NCBI RefSeq assembly: GCF_040371755.1 | Contig: NZ_BAABWE010000007.1 | Coordinates: 1-64,000, forward strand | Source: Bermanella sp040371755 | GTDB lineage: Bacteria; Pseudomonadota; Gammaproteobacteria; Pseudomonadales; Oceanobacteraceae | Reading direction: 5' to 3' | Length of the DNA stretch: 64,000 nucleotides | Shown here: positions 1 to 7,933 of the stretch, one piece after another | Position numbering within the stretch: the stretch's first letter is position 1 | Layout of the letters: every line of letters starts with the position of its first letter | The notes under the pieces: generated by a model | The model's input: the letters and a program-made list of their open reading frames with translations, nothing else | The model's database searches: none | Told to the model about the DNA's origin: nothing | Translations under genes and position numbers: made by a program

Positions 1-670
1 ACACTACGTAAGCAGGGGGCAGTTGGAAAATCACGTGTAGAGCGACTTATGAGGCTCGCAGGACTAAAAGGCAGAGTTAGTCGTGTTACTAGGAGGCAGC
101 CAGGTTTAAAGCGTTTTGTATCGAAAGGTGAGAATAAACTGATAGCGTATGGTAATGCGACTAGTATCAATCAAGTTTAGGTTGCTGATATTACATATAT
201 CAAGCACCAAAGTTCTTGGCAGTATTTAGTAACGGTAATGGATCAATATTCACGACGAGTGATTGGTTGAAGACTTTCAAAATCACGTACTACGAATATT
301 ACAGCTCAAGTACTAGCTGCGGCTATTAAAAATCGTGGCTATCCTCGTGGAATTATATTTCACAAAGATCGAGGAGTAGAGTTTACGGGTTCAGAATTTC
401 AAAGAATTCTCTTTAAATACGACTTTAAACATAGTGTGAATAGAATTGGTCATTGTACGGATAACGCTTTTATGGAGTCCTTCTATCACAGTTTAAAAGG
501 TGAGTTGATTCGAAAAACAAAATTCGAATCATTAGCGCATTTAAGAAAATAAATTGGTCGTTATATAAACCAGTTTTATAATAATGTTCGGTTACACTCT
601 GGTTTAAACTATATGCCACCGATAAAGTACGGAAAAAGCCTAGTACAACAATGGCAGTGTAGATTTTATC
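1..670 (+). pseudogene. IS3-family transposase orfB (integrase catalytic domain), decayed and partial
   Basis: Reading frame 1 from base 1 gives a DDE integrase-core transposase: ADITYI (first Asp), then HKDRGVEFT (second Asp), then DNAFMESFYHSLKGELI (catalytic Glu), followed by a FYNNVRLHS-type C-terminal signature. It is interrupted by stops at 178-180 (TAG), 268-270 (TGA) and 550-552 (TAA). The first two fall where the family normally has Trp (NQ-V-W-V-ADITYI and VIG-W-RLS), so each is a single G to A change. No frameshift is needed over about 660 bases, so decay is recent and by point mutation. The 5' portion and orfA are outside the window. Confidence 0.9.
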
Positions 671-682
671 GGGGGAAGATCA
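1..682 (+). mobile_element. IS3-family insertion sequence remnant, right half
   Basis: The segment carries the 3' part of an IS3-family orfB transposase and ends in a recognisable right terminus: at 671-682 the plus strand reads GGGGGAAGATCA, whose complement begins TGATC and is C-rich inside, as is usual for IS3-family ends. The left part lies outside the window. The element abuts the stop codon (684-686, minus strand) of the thioesterase gene with one base between. Because the transposase has three in-frame stops the element is dead. Family assignment rests on protein motifs; the subgroup was not determined. Confidence 0.85.
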
Positions 683-683
683 G

Positions 684-1142
684 TCATTCTTTTAAAATGG
701 CGTATGTGCCTTCAAATTTAACCGCTACTTTCCCCGAGTACTCTATGGTGGCGTGAAGAGTGATGCGTGCGCGGCCTTTATGCTTAAATTGCTCAATAAA
801 CTTTGTAACAACTTCTTCATTTGGCACATGACAAATAGCGCGAATATCGCCATGTACCGGTGACAAGTATTCAATATTGGCTTTGGTGATCACTTGGTTG
901 CATGTGATTTTGGCTTCGAGTGTTTTTAAGTGAGCCATGCCCCAGCACGCCATAACCGATGCATTATACAAACTACCACCAAACGCCGTTTGTTTATCGT
1001 TAATGTTTGGGGCAAGTGGGGCGTGTAAAATCAGGGTTTGTCCATCGTAGCCTTCCACATCCATTTGCATAAACTGCGTGACCGGTAAATGGGTAGCAAA
1101 AAAAGTTGAAAGTTGCTGGCTAACTTGGCTTGGGGTGGTCAT
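684..1142 (-). CDS. YiiD C-terminal-type hot-dog thioesterase
   Basis: A 152-residue protein resembling the thioesterase domain found at the C terminus of E. coli YiiD/FabY: a hot-dog fold protein with LHAPLAPNINDKQTAFGGSL near residues 39-58 and a central helix of small residues (YNASVMACWGMAHL). Such proteins hydrolyse acyl-CoA or acyl-ACP thioesters; the substrate cannot be told from sequence. The start lies 6 bases after the meaB stop with no strong ribosome binding site, so it is probably coupled to meaB as the last gene of the propionyl-CoA operon, where it could release CoA from stalled acyl-CoA intermediates (inference). Its stop codon is one base from the IS3 terminus, so the original C terminus may have been altered by insertion. 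Confidence 0.8.
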   Translation of the reverse strand: MTTPSQVSQQLSTFFATHLPVTQFMQMDVEGYDGQTLILHAPLAPNINDKQTAFGGSLYNASVMACWGMAHLKTLEAKITCNQVITKANIEYLSPVHGDIRAICHVPNEEVVTKFIEQFKHKGRARITLHATIEYSGKVAVKFEGTYAILKE

Positions 1143-1148
1143 GGTTTA

Positions 1149-2102
1149 TTACAGTAATTTAATTATTTGTTGAGCGGCATTGTACGGGGTGGTTTGTTTA
1201 TTTAAAACGTCTTGTTGCAGTTGTGGCAATTGGGCGTTCACCTTTGGGTTTTGTTTTAACTTTAAGGTAAGCATTTCTTGTATGAGTTTGTCTAACCAAT
1301 CTTGAGTTTGTTTGGCCCGATTATGCTCAAAAAAGCCATTGCTTTTGGCTTGGTGTTCAAATTCGCTGATCATTCCCCACACATCGTGAATACCGGATTT
1401 TTCAATGGCAGAACAAGCTTTAACCTGTGGTTGCCAAAAGCTGTCGGAGGTTAAAAGATGTAATGCGTTTTTGTAATGCTGTTGTGTTTGCTTGGCAAGG
1501 TTAATGCTTTCACCATCGGCCTTGTTAATTACCAATGCATCAGCTAATTCCATTATGCCGCGTTTAATGCCTTGTAACTCATCTCCTGCATTAGGGAGCA
1601 TAAGTACTAAAAAGAAGTCTACCATGGCAGCGACTTCGTATTCACTTTGGCCGACCCCTATTGTTTCTACCAATATCACATCAAAACCAGCTGCTTCGCA
1701 TAACAGCATGGTTTCACGGGTTTTTTGCGCAACGCCGCCTAAGGCTCCTTCAGAGGGGCTTGGGCGAATATAAGCGTTTTGTTCGCGGCTGAGTAATTCC
1801 ATACGGGTTTTATCCCCTAGAATGCTGCCACCTCGTAAGGGTGAGCTAGGGTCGACGGCCAGTACCGCTACTTTTTTTCCTTGAGCAATTAAATGCAAAC
1901 CGAACGCTTCGATAAATGTAGATTTACCCACACCAGGTATGCCGGTAATGCCAATGCGAATGCTCTTGCCTGTTGCTGGCAATAATTCATTTAGCAAGTC
2001 TTGAGCTTGCTCTCTGTGGTTATCGAGCTTGCTTTCTACCAATGTGATGGCTTTTGCAAGGGCTCGACGATTGCCCGATTTTATATCGTTAATGTTTATC
2101 AT
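1149..2102 (-). CDS. meaB: Methylmalonyl-CoA mutase-associated GTPase MeaB
   Basis: A 317-residue G3E-family GTPase (formerly called ArgK/LAO transport ATPase). The P-loop GITGIPGVGKST is at about residues 52-63, followed by AVDPSSPLRGGSILGDKTRM, VETIGVGQSE (switch II region) and the base-recognition motif NKAD. MeaB protects and reloads the adenosylcobalamin cofactor of methylmalonyl-CoA mutase by GTP-gated complex formation. It lies directly downstream of the mutase gene in the same orientation, with 53 bases between, which is the classical arrangement and strengthens the assignment. Length is normal for the family. Confidence 0.96.
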   Translation of the reverse strand: MININDIKSGNRRALAKAITLVESKLDNHREQAQDLLNELLPATGKSIRIGITGIPGVGKSTFIEAFGLHLIAQGKKVAVLAVDPSSPLRGGSILGDKTRMELLSREQNAYIRPSPSEGALGGVAQKTRETMLLCEAAGFDVILVETIGVGQSEYEVAAMVDFFLVLMLPNAGDELQGIKRGIMELADALVINKADGESINLAKQTQQHYKNALHLLTSDSFWQPQVKACSAIEKSGIHDVWGMISEFEHQAKSNGFFEHNRAKQTQDWLDKLIQEMLTLKLKQNPKVNAQLPQLQQDVLNKQTTPYNAAQQIIKLL

Positions 2103-2155
2103 ATTGTGTGAGATGATGAATGTGAGGCGTAAGATGGTTAATTACGTTTCACATT

Positions 2156-4303
2156 TTACTTTTTTAATCTCTCCTGATTAATTGCATCTAATACTTTACG
2201 GGCACTAACTGGAATTTTAGTGCCCGGGCCAAATATGCCTTTTACTCCTGCTTGATATAAAAACTCGTAATCTTGCTTCGGAATCACCCCTCCAGCAATG
2301 ACAACAATGTCGTCAGCTCCTTGGGCTTTTAATTCATCAATCAGAGCTGGCACTAAGGTTTTATGACCTGCGGCTAACGATGACACACCAATCACATGTA
2401 CGTCGTTTTCAATCGCTTGTTTAGCCACTTCTGCTGGGGTAGAAAACATAGGGGATAGATCAATATCAAATCCGGCATCCGCAAATGCCGTAGCCACCAC
2501 TTTGGCACCACGGTCGTGGCCGTCTTGTCCCATTTTACACACAAGCATACGCGGGCGACGACCATGTTGAGTTTCAAAGGCTTTGATATCGGCTTCAATT
2601 TGTTGCCAGTCGGCGTCGTTTTTAAAGCCGGCACCGTATACACCACTAATGGTACGGGATTGAGCTTGGTAGCGACCGAATTCTTTTTCCATAGCGTCGG
2701 AAATCTCCCCAACCGTGGCGCGTAAGCGGGCGGCTTTCACGCTTAAGTCTAGCAGATTACCGTTTCCACTTTTAGCCGCAGCAGTAATGTCAGTTAAGGC
2801 TTGTGTAACCGCAGCGTTGTCGCGAGTAGCGCGAATACTTTTTAAGCGTTTGATTTGCGAGTCGCGTACCGCTACGTTATTGACTTCTAAAATATCGAGA
2901 TCGTCTTCGTTTTCTAATTGATGTTTATTAACACCAACAATTACATCTTCGCCACGGTCGATGCGAGCTTGTTTTTTTGCGGCGCTCTCTTCAATGCGCA
3001 GCTTAGGTAAACCTTCTTCAATGGCTTTAGCCATGCCGCCTTTTTCTTCTATTTCTTCGATTAACTCCCAAGCTCGATCCGCTAATTGTTGTGTTAGCGA
3101 CTCCATCATATAAGAGCCGCCCCAAGGGTCGGCCACTTGCGGAATGCCAGTTTCTTCTTGAATAATGATTTGTGTATTGCGGGCAATGCGAGCGCTAAAT
3201 TCCGTAGGCAGTGCCACTGCTTCATCTAATGCATTGGTATGCAATGATTGTGTACCGCCAAATACTGCCGCCATGGCTTCTATGGTGGTGCGAACCACGT
3301 TGTTATATGGGTCTTGCTCGGTTAAAGACCAGCCTGAGGTTTGCGAGTGTGTACGTAACATGGAGGACTTAGGATTTTGTGGGTTAAACTCCGCCATGAT
3401 GCGACTCCATAGTAAGCGTCCTGCGCGCAGTTTGGCAATTTCCATGTAGAAATTCATGGAGATCCCCCAGAAAAACGACAAGCGTGGAGCAAAGCTATCC
3501 ACATCTAGACCTGCATTAATGGCGGTGCGTACGTATTCGCGACCATCACTTAATGTATACGCTAACTCTAAAGCAGCATCCGCTCCGGCTTCTTGTATAT
3601 GATAACCCGAGATAGAAATACTGTTGAATTTAGGCATTTTTTCAGAGGTATAACCGATTATGTCGCCAATGATTTTCATGGACGGTGCGGGTGGGTAAAT
3701 ATAGGTATTGCGCACCATGAACTCTTTTAAAATATCGTTTTGAATAGTACCTGATAGTTGTTCTTGCGATACCCCTTGTTCTTCAGCGGCCACAATATAA
3801 CTGGCAAGAATAGGAAGCACTGCACCGTTCATTGTCATAGAAACCGACACTTTATCTAATGGAATTTCATTAAATAAGATTTTCATGTCTTCAACGGAAT
3901 CAATGGCTACACCGGCTTTACCCACATCACCAGTAACACGTTCGTGATCAGAGTCGTAACCTCTGTGTGTGGCTAAATCGAATGCGACGGAGACACCTTG
4001 AGCGCCGGCTTTTAAATTTTTCCGGTAAAAGGCGTTGGATTCTTCAGCGGTGGAGAACCCTGCATATTGGCGAATAGTCCAAGGTCGACCAGCATACATG
4101 GTCGCCATAGGGCCACGCACATAAGGTGCCATACCGGGAAATGTATTGGTGTATTCAAGGTTTTTCACGTCATCTTGTGTGTACAATACTTTGATAGGCA
4201 CGTTTTCTGGTGTGTGCCATGCCATTTCGTCAGGGGTGATACCTTTCATTTGCTTGGTAGCAAGGGCGGCCCATTCTTCGTAGGTGTATTTTTTATCTGT
4301 CAT
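2156..4303 (-). CDS. scpA: Methylmalonyl-CoA mutase, single-chain, adenosylcobalamin-dependent
   Basis: Converts (R)-methylmalonyl-CoA to succinyl-CoA. The start is taken at 4303 (protein MTDKKYTYEE..., 715 residues) because AAGG lies about 8 bases upstream; an in-frame extension of 15 residues to 4348 has no family support. The N-terminal TIM barrel includes TFPGMAPYVRGP and TMYAGRPWTIRQYAGFSTAEE, the substrate-binding region typical of catalytic subunits; the C-terminal B12 domain has KMGQDGHDRGAKVV, where the His of DxHxxG is the lower axial cobalt ligand, and later VIAGGVIP. Catalytic and B12 domains are in one chain. It sits between the epimerase and meaB genes. An REP-like repeat occupies the gap to the epimerase gene. 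Confidence 0.97.
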   Translation of the reverse strand: MTDKKYTYEEWAALATKQMKGITPDEMAWHTPENVPIKVLYTQDDVKNLEYTNTFPGMAPYVRGPMATMYAGRPWTIRQYAGFSTAEESNAFYRKNLKAGAQGVSVAFDLATHRGYDSDHERVTGDVGKAGVAIDSVEDMKILFNEIPLDKVSVSMTMNGAVLPILASYIVAAEEQGVSQEQLSGTIQNDILKEFMVRNTYIYPPAPSMKIIGDIIGYTSEKMPKFNSISISGYHIQEAGADAALELAYTLSDGREYVRTAINAGLDVDSFAPRLSFFWGISMNFYMEIAKLRAGRLLWSRIMAEFNPQNPKSSMLRTHSQTSGWSLTEQDPYNNVVRTTIEAMAAVFGGTQSLHTNALDEAVALPTEFSARIARNTQIIIQEETGIPQVADPWGGSYMMESLTQQLADRAWELIEEIEEKGGMAKAIEEGLPKLRIEESAAKKQARIDRGEDVIVGVNKHQLENEDDLDILEVNNVAVRDSQIKRLKSIRATRDNAAVTQALTDITAAAKSGNGNLLDLSVKAARLRATVGEISDAMEKEFGRYQAQSRTISGVYGAGFKNDADWQQIEADIKAFETQHGRRPRMLVCKMGQDGHDRGAKVVATAFADAGFDIDLSPMFSTPAEVAKQAIENDVHVIGVSSLAAGHKTLVPALIDELKAQGADDIVVIAGGVIPKQDYEFLYQAGVKGIFGPGTKIPVSARKVLDAINQERLKK

Positions 4304-4358
4304 TCTCTGACCTTTTCGACAGGCGTTCGACGCAAAAAGTTTAATCAATATTTATTTC

Positions 4359-4440
4359 GTAGGATGGGTTAGCGCAGCGTAATTCATCGGTATTTTTTAG
4401 GTTACGATGCTCGTTGTACTCGAATCTAACTCATCCTGCA
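4359..4440. repeat. REP-like dispersed element (GTAGGATGGGTTA type)
   Basis: The stretch begins with GTAGGATGGGTTAGCGCAGC and ends with TAACTCATCCTGCA, so its two ends form an imperfect inverted repeat of about 13 bases around a roughly 55-base interior. A related copy is at 40979-41022. This is the look of extragenic palindromes mobilised by REP-associated tyrosine transposases. It sits between the mutase and epimerase genes. Confidence 0.75.
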
Positions 4441-4443
4441 TTT

Positions 4444-4854
4444 TTAGCTTTCAGCCAACGGCTGACTTAATTCGATCAGTACACCATCACAACTTTTAGG
4501 GTGTATGAATATCACCATGCAGTTGTGGGCACCTAAATAAGGGGCATCGCTTAAAAATTCATAGCCTTTTACTTTTAAGTGTTGGATGTCTTCTTCTATA
4601 TTGTCAGATCTGAAACAAAGGTGGTGCATGCCGCCACCTTTTTTTTCTATGTATTTTTGAATAGGGCCTTCACCGTTTAACGGGTGAACTAGCTCTATAC
4701 TGGTTTTTTCCACAGGGAAAAATGCAGTGCTGGTTTTGGCACTGACTACGTCTTCTTTATGATCGAATGGTTGGTTAAAATCATTCATAAAGCGTTCAAT
4801 GGCTTTGTCTAAATCCGGTACGGCTATGGCTATGTGGTCTAGTCCAGTAATCAT
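4444..4854 (-). CDS. mce: Methylmalonyl-CoA epimerase
   Basis: A 136-residue vicinal oxygen chelate (glyoxalase-fold) protein that interconverts (S)- and (R)-methylmalonyl-CoA, linking the carboxylase product to the mutase. Two VOC half-repeats are visible: the first starts MITGLDHIAIAVPDLDKAIE with the metal-ligand His in GLDHIAIAV, the second contains KKGGGMHHLCFRSDNI with another His ligand; the C-terminal VLIELSQP supplies the acidic ligand. Length and motifs fit the family exactly. It is third in the minus-strand operon after the two carboxylase genes. Confidence 0.95.
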   Translation of the reverse strand: MITGLDHIAIAVPDLDKAIERFMNDFNQPFDHKEDVVSAKTSTAFFPVEKTSIELVHPLNGEGPIQKYIEKKGGGMHHLCFRSDNIEEDIQHLKVKGYEFLSDAPYLGAHNCMVIFIHPKSCDGVLIELSQPLAES

Positions 4855-4906
4855 TATTTAAACTCTCTTTCTTGCTCTAGCATCGTTATAGAAGCTTTAA
4901 TCGCTG

Positions 4907-4940
4907 CTAATTGCAGGAATCGCGCGCGATTTCTACAAGT
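4907..4940. repeat. Short REP-like palindrome in the epimerase-carboxylase gap
   Basis: On the minus strand this reads approximately TTGTAGAAATCGCGCGCGAT followed by TCCTGCA: a self-complementary ATCGCGCGCGAT core flanked by GTAG-like and TGCA ends. The core alone can form a stable stem. It resembles the GTAGG-type palindromes between other genes in this operon, though it is a single short unit. Confidence 0.55.
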
Positions 4941-4942
4941 TG

Positions 4943-7804
4943 TTAAATTCTTTGTAAAAAACCATCCGTTTGTTTTTGGCGGCGTGCGTTTATGTCTTCA
5001 GCTGATTCTACTACGGCTTTTTCGTCAGGGGTGATTTTAAACAAAGGTTGGCCTTTTTTAATAATCGTGCCGTCTTCATCAATTAATACTTTTTCTATGG
5101 TTCCTGAAAACGGGGCATTCACTTTGTTGAACATTTTCATTACTTCAACAATGTAAAGTGGCTGTCCGGCCTCAAAGTGCTGGCCTTCTTCTATGAATGG
5201 CGCCATGCCCGGAGCTTCTCGGCAGTAGAACATACCACCTGAGGCCGATAGAATCTCGTCCCCTTTAGCTGTGGGCGGTGGCACAAGCACTTTCATCATA
5301 TTCTTTTGCAGTGTTTCTTCAAGCAAGGTATCGGGGATGAAAATACTGAGGTCTTCATTAACGTTCAGGTCAAAAAATCCAGTGACTTGTGCAATGTAAG
5401 GTAATAAGTTGAAAATTTCACAACCAGCCTGATAACCCTTGTGAGCCGCTTGTACTTGCTGCCAAATTTCTGCGTCAAATCCTTCAGGGGCGGGGTTATT
5501 AATGAGTTCGGTTAATTCAACGTAATCTATATCTGCTTGCCCTTGCTCAGCTAATTGTGATTCAAGTGAGTCATAGAAAGCTAAGGCATCTTGTAATACC
5601 TTATTATCATGATCCCAAATCATAGTAGCGGCTGGATTATTCCGGTTATGATCCATGTTAAGAAAATGATATGTGTCAGCTAAAACGCGTACTGGATTTT
5701 CTAGCCATATGATTTCATCTTCATCTAAGGTGAAGTTGTATTGCTGTATACTTAACCAACCAGACATAATGTGAGGTTCGGTAAATAAGCGTTCAATGGG
5801 TCGAGTCAGTAATAATTGTTTGCGCATGAAGATTGTTTGTAGAGCGGACTTTTCTTCATCGCTCTTACATTTCTCTAGTGCGGCTTCACAAATTTTATTA
5901 TAGGCATATTGAATGTCGAGATTATTACTTTGCTGTTTGAGTAAACCTACTGCGGTTAAATAAGGCACAATAAATTTGGTGGTGGGGCGAGCATTAATGT
6001 TATTACCGATAAACCAGTTCACTAAACCATAGTGGAATTCAAGGTTAGTGGATAAGTCCTTTCCTTGTAATTCAGTGCTGCGAAGTAACTCAGCCATGGC
6101 ATCATATGTGTTTAAACGATTGTTACCTACGGTAAGTAGTAAGGCGATGTTTGAATCATAAGCACCTGCAAGGTGGTACTTCATGAAAACGTCGGTATCG
6201 GGATTATGCAAGGAGATACCTTGGTCGTCACGGATTTCCCCTTTTTGCGCATCGCTCCAATATTCGATGATACCGCCAGCATGAGGTGCCAGTGCTTGGT
6301 TAGTTGCATTTAAGCGGGCTTCAACAGAAGCATTATTACGTAATACTCTTTCTGGCTTGGGTAGACGTTCACCATGTGCGGCAAGCAACACCATGGCTTC
6401 AACCAAGCTTTCCACGATGAAATATTCACTTGGATTATTTGGGTTGCTGAATCTTAAGCTATAGCATAATTCAGTGACGCGATGCTCTACTTGAATTCGA
6501 GTATTCATTTCCATGAAGAAATGTTTATCTCGATCAACAATACATTCAAATGTAGATACGCTATCTAAGCCAACCGCTTGGGCAAAGCGTTCGGCTTCTT
6601 CTTCCATTTTTTGTAAGGTTTTAATGTCTTGATTTAAAACGCTAGCTTCCGTGTCGCGACCTTCCTTTACCGCTTGAGTGAGTGCGCTTTCTAGGTCTTC
6701 GCTAATTACAGAGACTTCTAGTAGTTTTTGTTCATGCATCTGTAAAGAGCAGTCGCGGCCGCCTAAAGCGAGAGCCCACTTACCATTACCAATTACTTGA
6801 ATTTCTTGATGGCGAGTGGTTTCAATGTTTAGTTCGATTAAAATGTTTTTGTTATCTCCCGCACCAGTGGCTTTTACTTCATTTAATATTTCTAATACGA
6901 GAGATGGCGCTAATTTGGCCACTTGCTCAAGTTGAGCTTGAGTGTTGCCATCAAAAGAAGTGGGGTTTGGTAAAATACGTTGACCTTTGCCGCCACCGCC
7001 ACCAATGCATTTTAAACGAACTCGGTTTTCTGGGTATTGTTTCCCAATTTCGATTACTTGCTCGGCAATGGTTTCTTGTAGCTCGGCAATGGTGTAGAGA
7101 TCTACGCCCTTGTCATAACTTGCGGCAAGTACTACGTCGGCCTTATCTTCTATGGATTCACATGACTCAAACTTGGCTTGATCTAGTGTGAGCTTTTCTT
7201 TTTTTACCAGTGCCAAAAGGGCTTTTTCATTTTTGTGCTTTTTAAGTAAGGTCAGTGCCGTTGCGTTATCTAATCCTGGGGTAACACTTACCCCAACTTT
7301 TAATGCGGTGCGTTTAGCTTCATCTTTAAGACCTGCATCGTGAACGGTTTTTGAGCATGGGCCGATAAAGTTTAAACCTGCATGCTCCATGGCACTGACC
7401 ATATTTTCATCTTCAGCCATGAAGCCGTAACCGGTAAAAATGCTGTTATAACTGTTATCTTTAGCAATTTTAATGATTTGCTGAATACGGATATTTCGCT
7501 CGTTTTTATCAATACCGGTGTAATCTGGAACTCTGTGTACACGTGATGGATCGGTAAGCTGGCGCAGTTCTGGTGCTAATGCATTACGATAAACAATGCT
7601 GTCTTTTTCAGAGAGTAAAATACCAAAATGCTCAATGCCCATTTCAGTAAATACATCCATGGCTTCTTTACGAATGGGGCCGCGGCAAATGATCAGCGGG
7701 CGCATGGCTGAGCAATCAAATGTTTGTGCCCATTCACTGAATACATGACTTAACTGACGGTCTTTGTGGATCAGTGGATTGTTTAGATAGTGCTCATTGC
7801 TCAT
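4943..7804 (-). CDS. Large biotin carboxylase with C-terminal biotinyl domain (probable propionyl-CoA carboxylase biotin subunit)
   Basis: A 953-residue ATP-grasp protein. The N-terminal biotin-carboxylase fold has NSYNSIFTGYGFMAEDENMV, the glycine-rich ATP loop KCIGGGGGKGQRIL, and the catalytic segment MEMNTRIQVEHRVTELCYS near residue 430. A long middle region of no recognised motif follows, then a C-terminal biotinyl domain with EVMKM; the biotinylated Lys is about residue 890. It is much longer than ordinary AccC or PccA (450-670 residues), and EVMKM replaces the usual EAMKM. Its partner is the carboxyltransferase just upstream (7934-9586). With epimerase and mutase downstream, propionyl-CoA is the likely substrate; this is context-based, and acetyl- or other acyl-CoA is not excluded. 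Confidence 0.85.
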   Translation of the reverse strand: MSNEHYLNNPLIHKDRQLSHVFSEWAQTFDCSAMRPLIICRGPIRKEAMDVFTEMGIEHFGILLSEKDSIVYRNALAPELRQLTDPSRVHRVPDYTGIDKNERNIRIQQIIKIAKDNSYNSIFTGYGFMAEDENMVSAMEHAGLNFIGPCSKTVHDAGLKDEAKRTALKVGVSVTPGLDNATALTLLKKHKNEKALLALVKKEKLTLDQAKFESCESIEDKADVVLAASYDKGVDLYTIAELQETIAEQVIEIGKQYPENRVRLKCIGGGGGKGQRILPNPTSFDGNTQAQLEQVAKLAPSLVLEILNEVKATGAGDNKNILIELNIETTRHQEIQVIGNGKWALALGGRDCSLQMHEQKLLEVSVISEDLESALTQAVKEGRDTEASVLNQDIKTLQKMEEEAERFAQAVGLDSVSTFECIVDRDKHFFMEMNTRIQVEHRVTELCYSLRFSNPNNPSEYFIVESLVEAMVLLAAHGERLPKPERVLRNNASVEARLNATNQALAPHAGGIIEYWSDAQKGEIRDDQGISLHNPDTDVFMKYHLAGAYDSNIALLLTVGNNRLNTYDAMAELLRSTELQGKDLSTNLEFHYGLVNWFIGNNINARPTTKFIVPYLTAVGLLKQQSNNLDIQYAYNKICEAALEKCKSDEEKSALQTIFMRKQLLLTRPIERLFTEPHIMSGWLSIQQYNFTLDEDEIIWLENPVRVLADTYHFLNMDHNRNNPAATMIWDHDNKVLQDALAFYDSLESQLAEQGQADIDYVELTELINNPAPEGFDAEIWQQVQAAHKGYQAGCEIFNLLPYIAQVTGFFDLNVNEDLSIFIPDTLLEETLQKNMMKVLVPPPTAKGDEILSASGGMFYCREAPGMAPFIEEGQHFEAGQPLYIVEVMKMFNKVNAPFSGTIEKVLIDEDGTIIKKGQPLFKITPDEKAVVESAEDINARRQKQTDGFLQRI

Positions 7805-7812
7805 ATTATTAA

Positions 7813-7838
7813 TTGCGCGAGAAAACTCGCTCCTACAA
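7813..7838. repeat. REP-like palindrome (GTAGGAGCGAG type)
   Basis: The minus strand reads TTTTGTAGGAGCGAGTTTTC then TCGCGC: GCGAG/CTCGC arms around a TTTT loop, preceded by GTAGGA. This is the common gammaproteobacterial REP form with a GTAG head. It lies in the 129-base gap between the two carboxylase genes. Confidence 0.7.
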
Positions 7839-7933
7839 AATTCAGTTACGGTATAAGAAAGTAAATTATGTTTCTTATTAATTACGCTTAATCAACTATT
7901 TAACGCAGTCATTCCAAGCGAGTAAGTTTAAAA

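Noticed and set aside
1492..1773. Plus-strand frame inside meaB
   Set aside because: Mirror of the meaB coding strand; no independent support.
2392..3449. Several frames of 68-106 codons inside the mutase gene
   Set aside because: Shadows of a highly conserved coding sequence in other frames.
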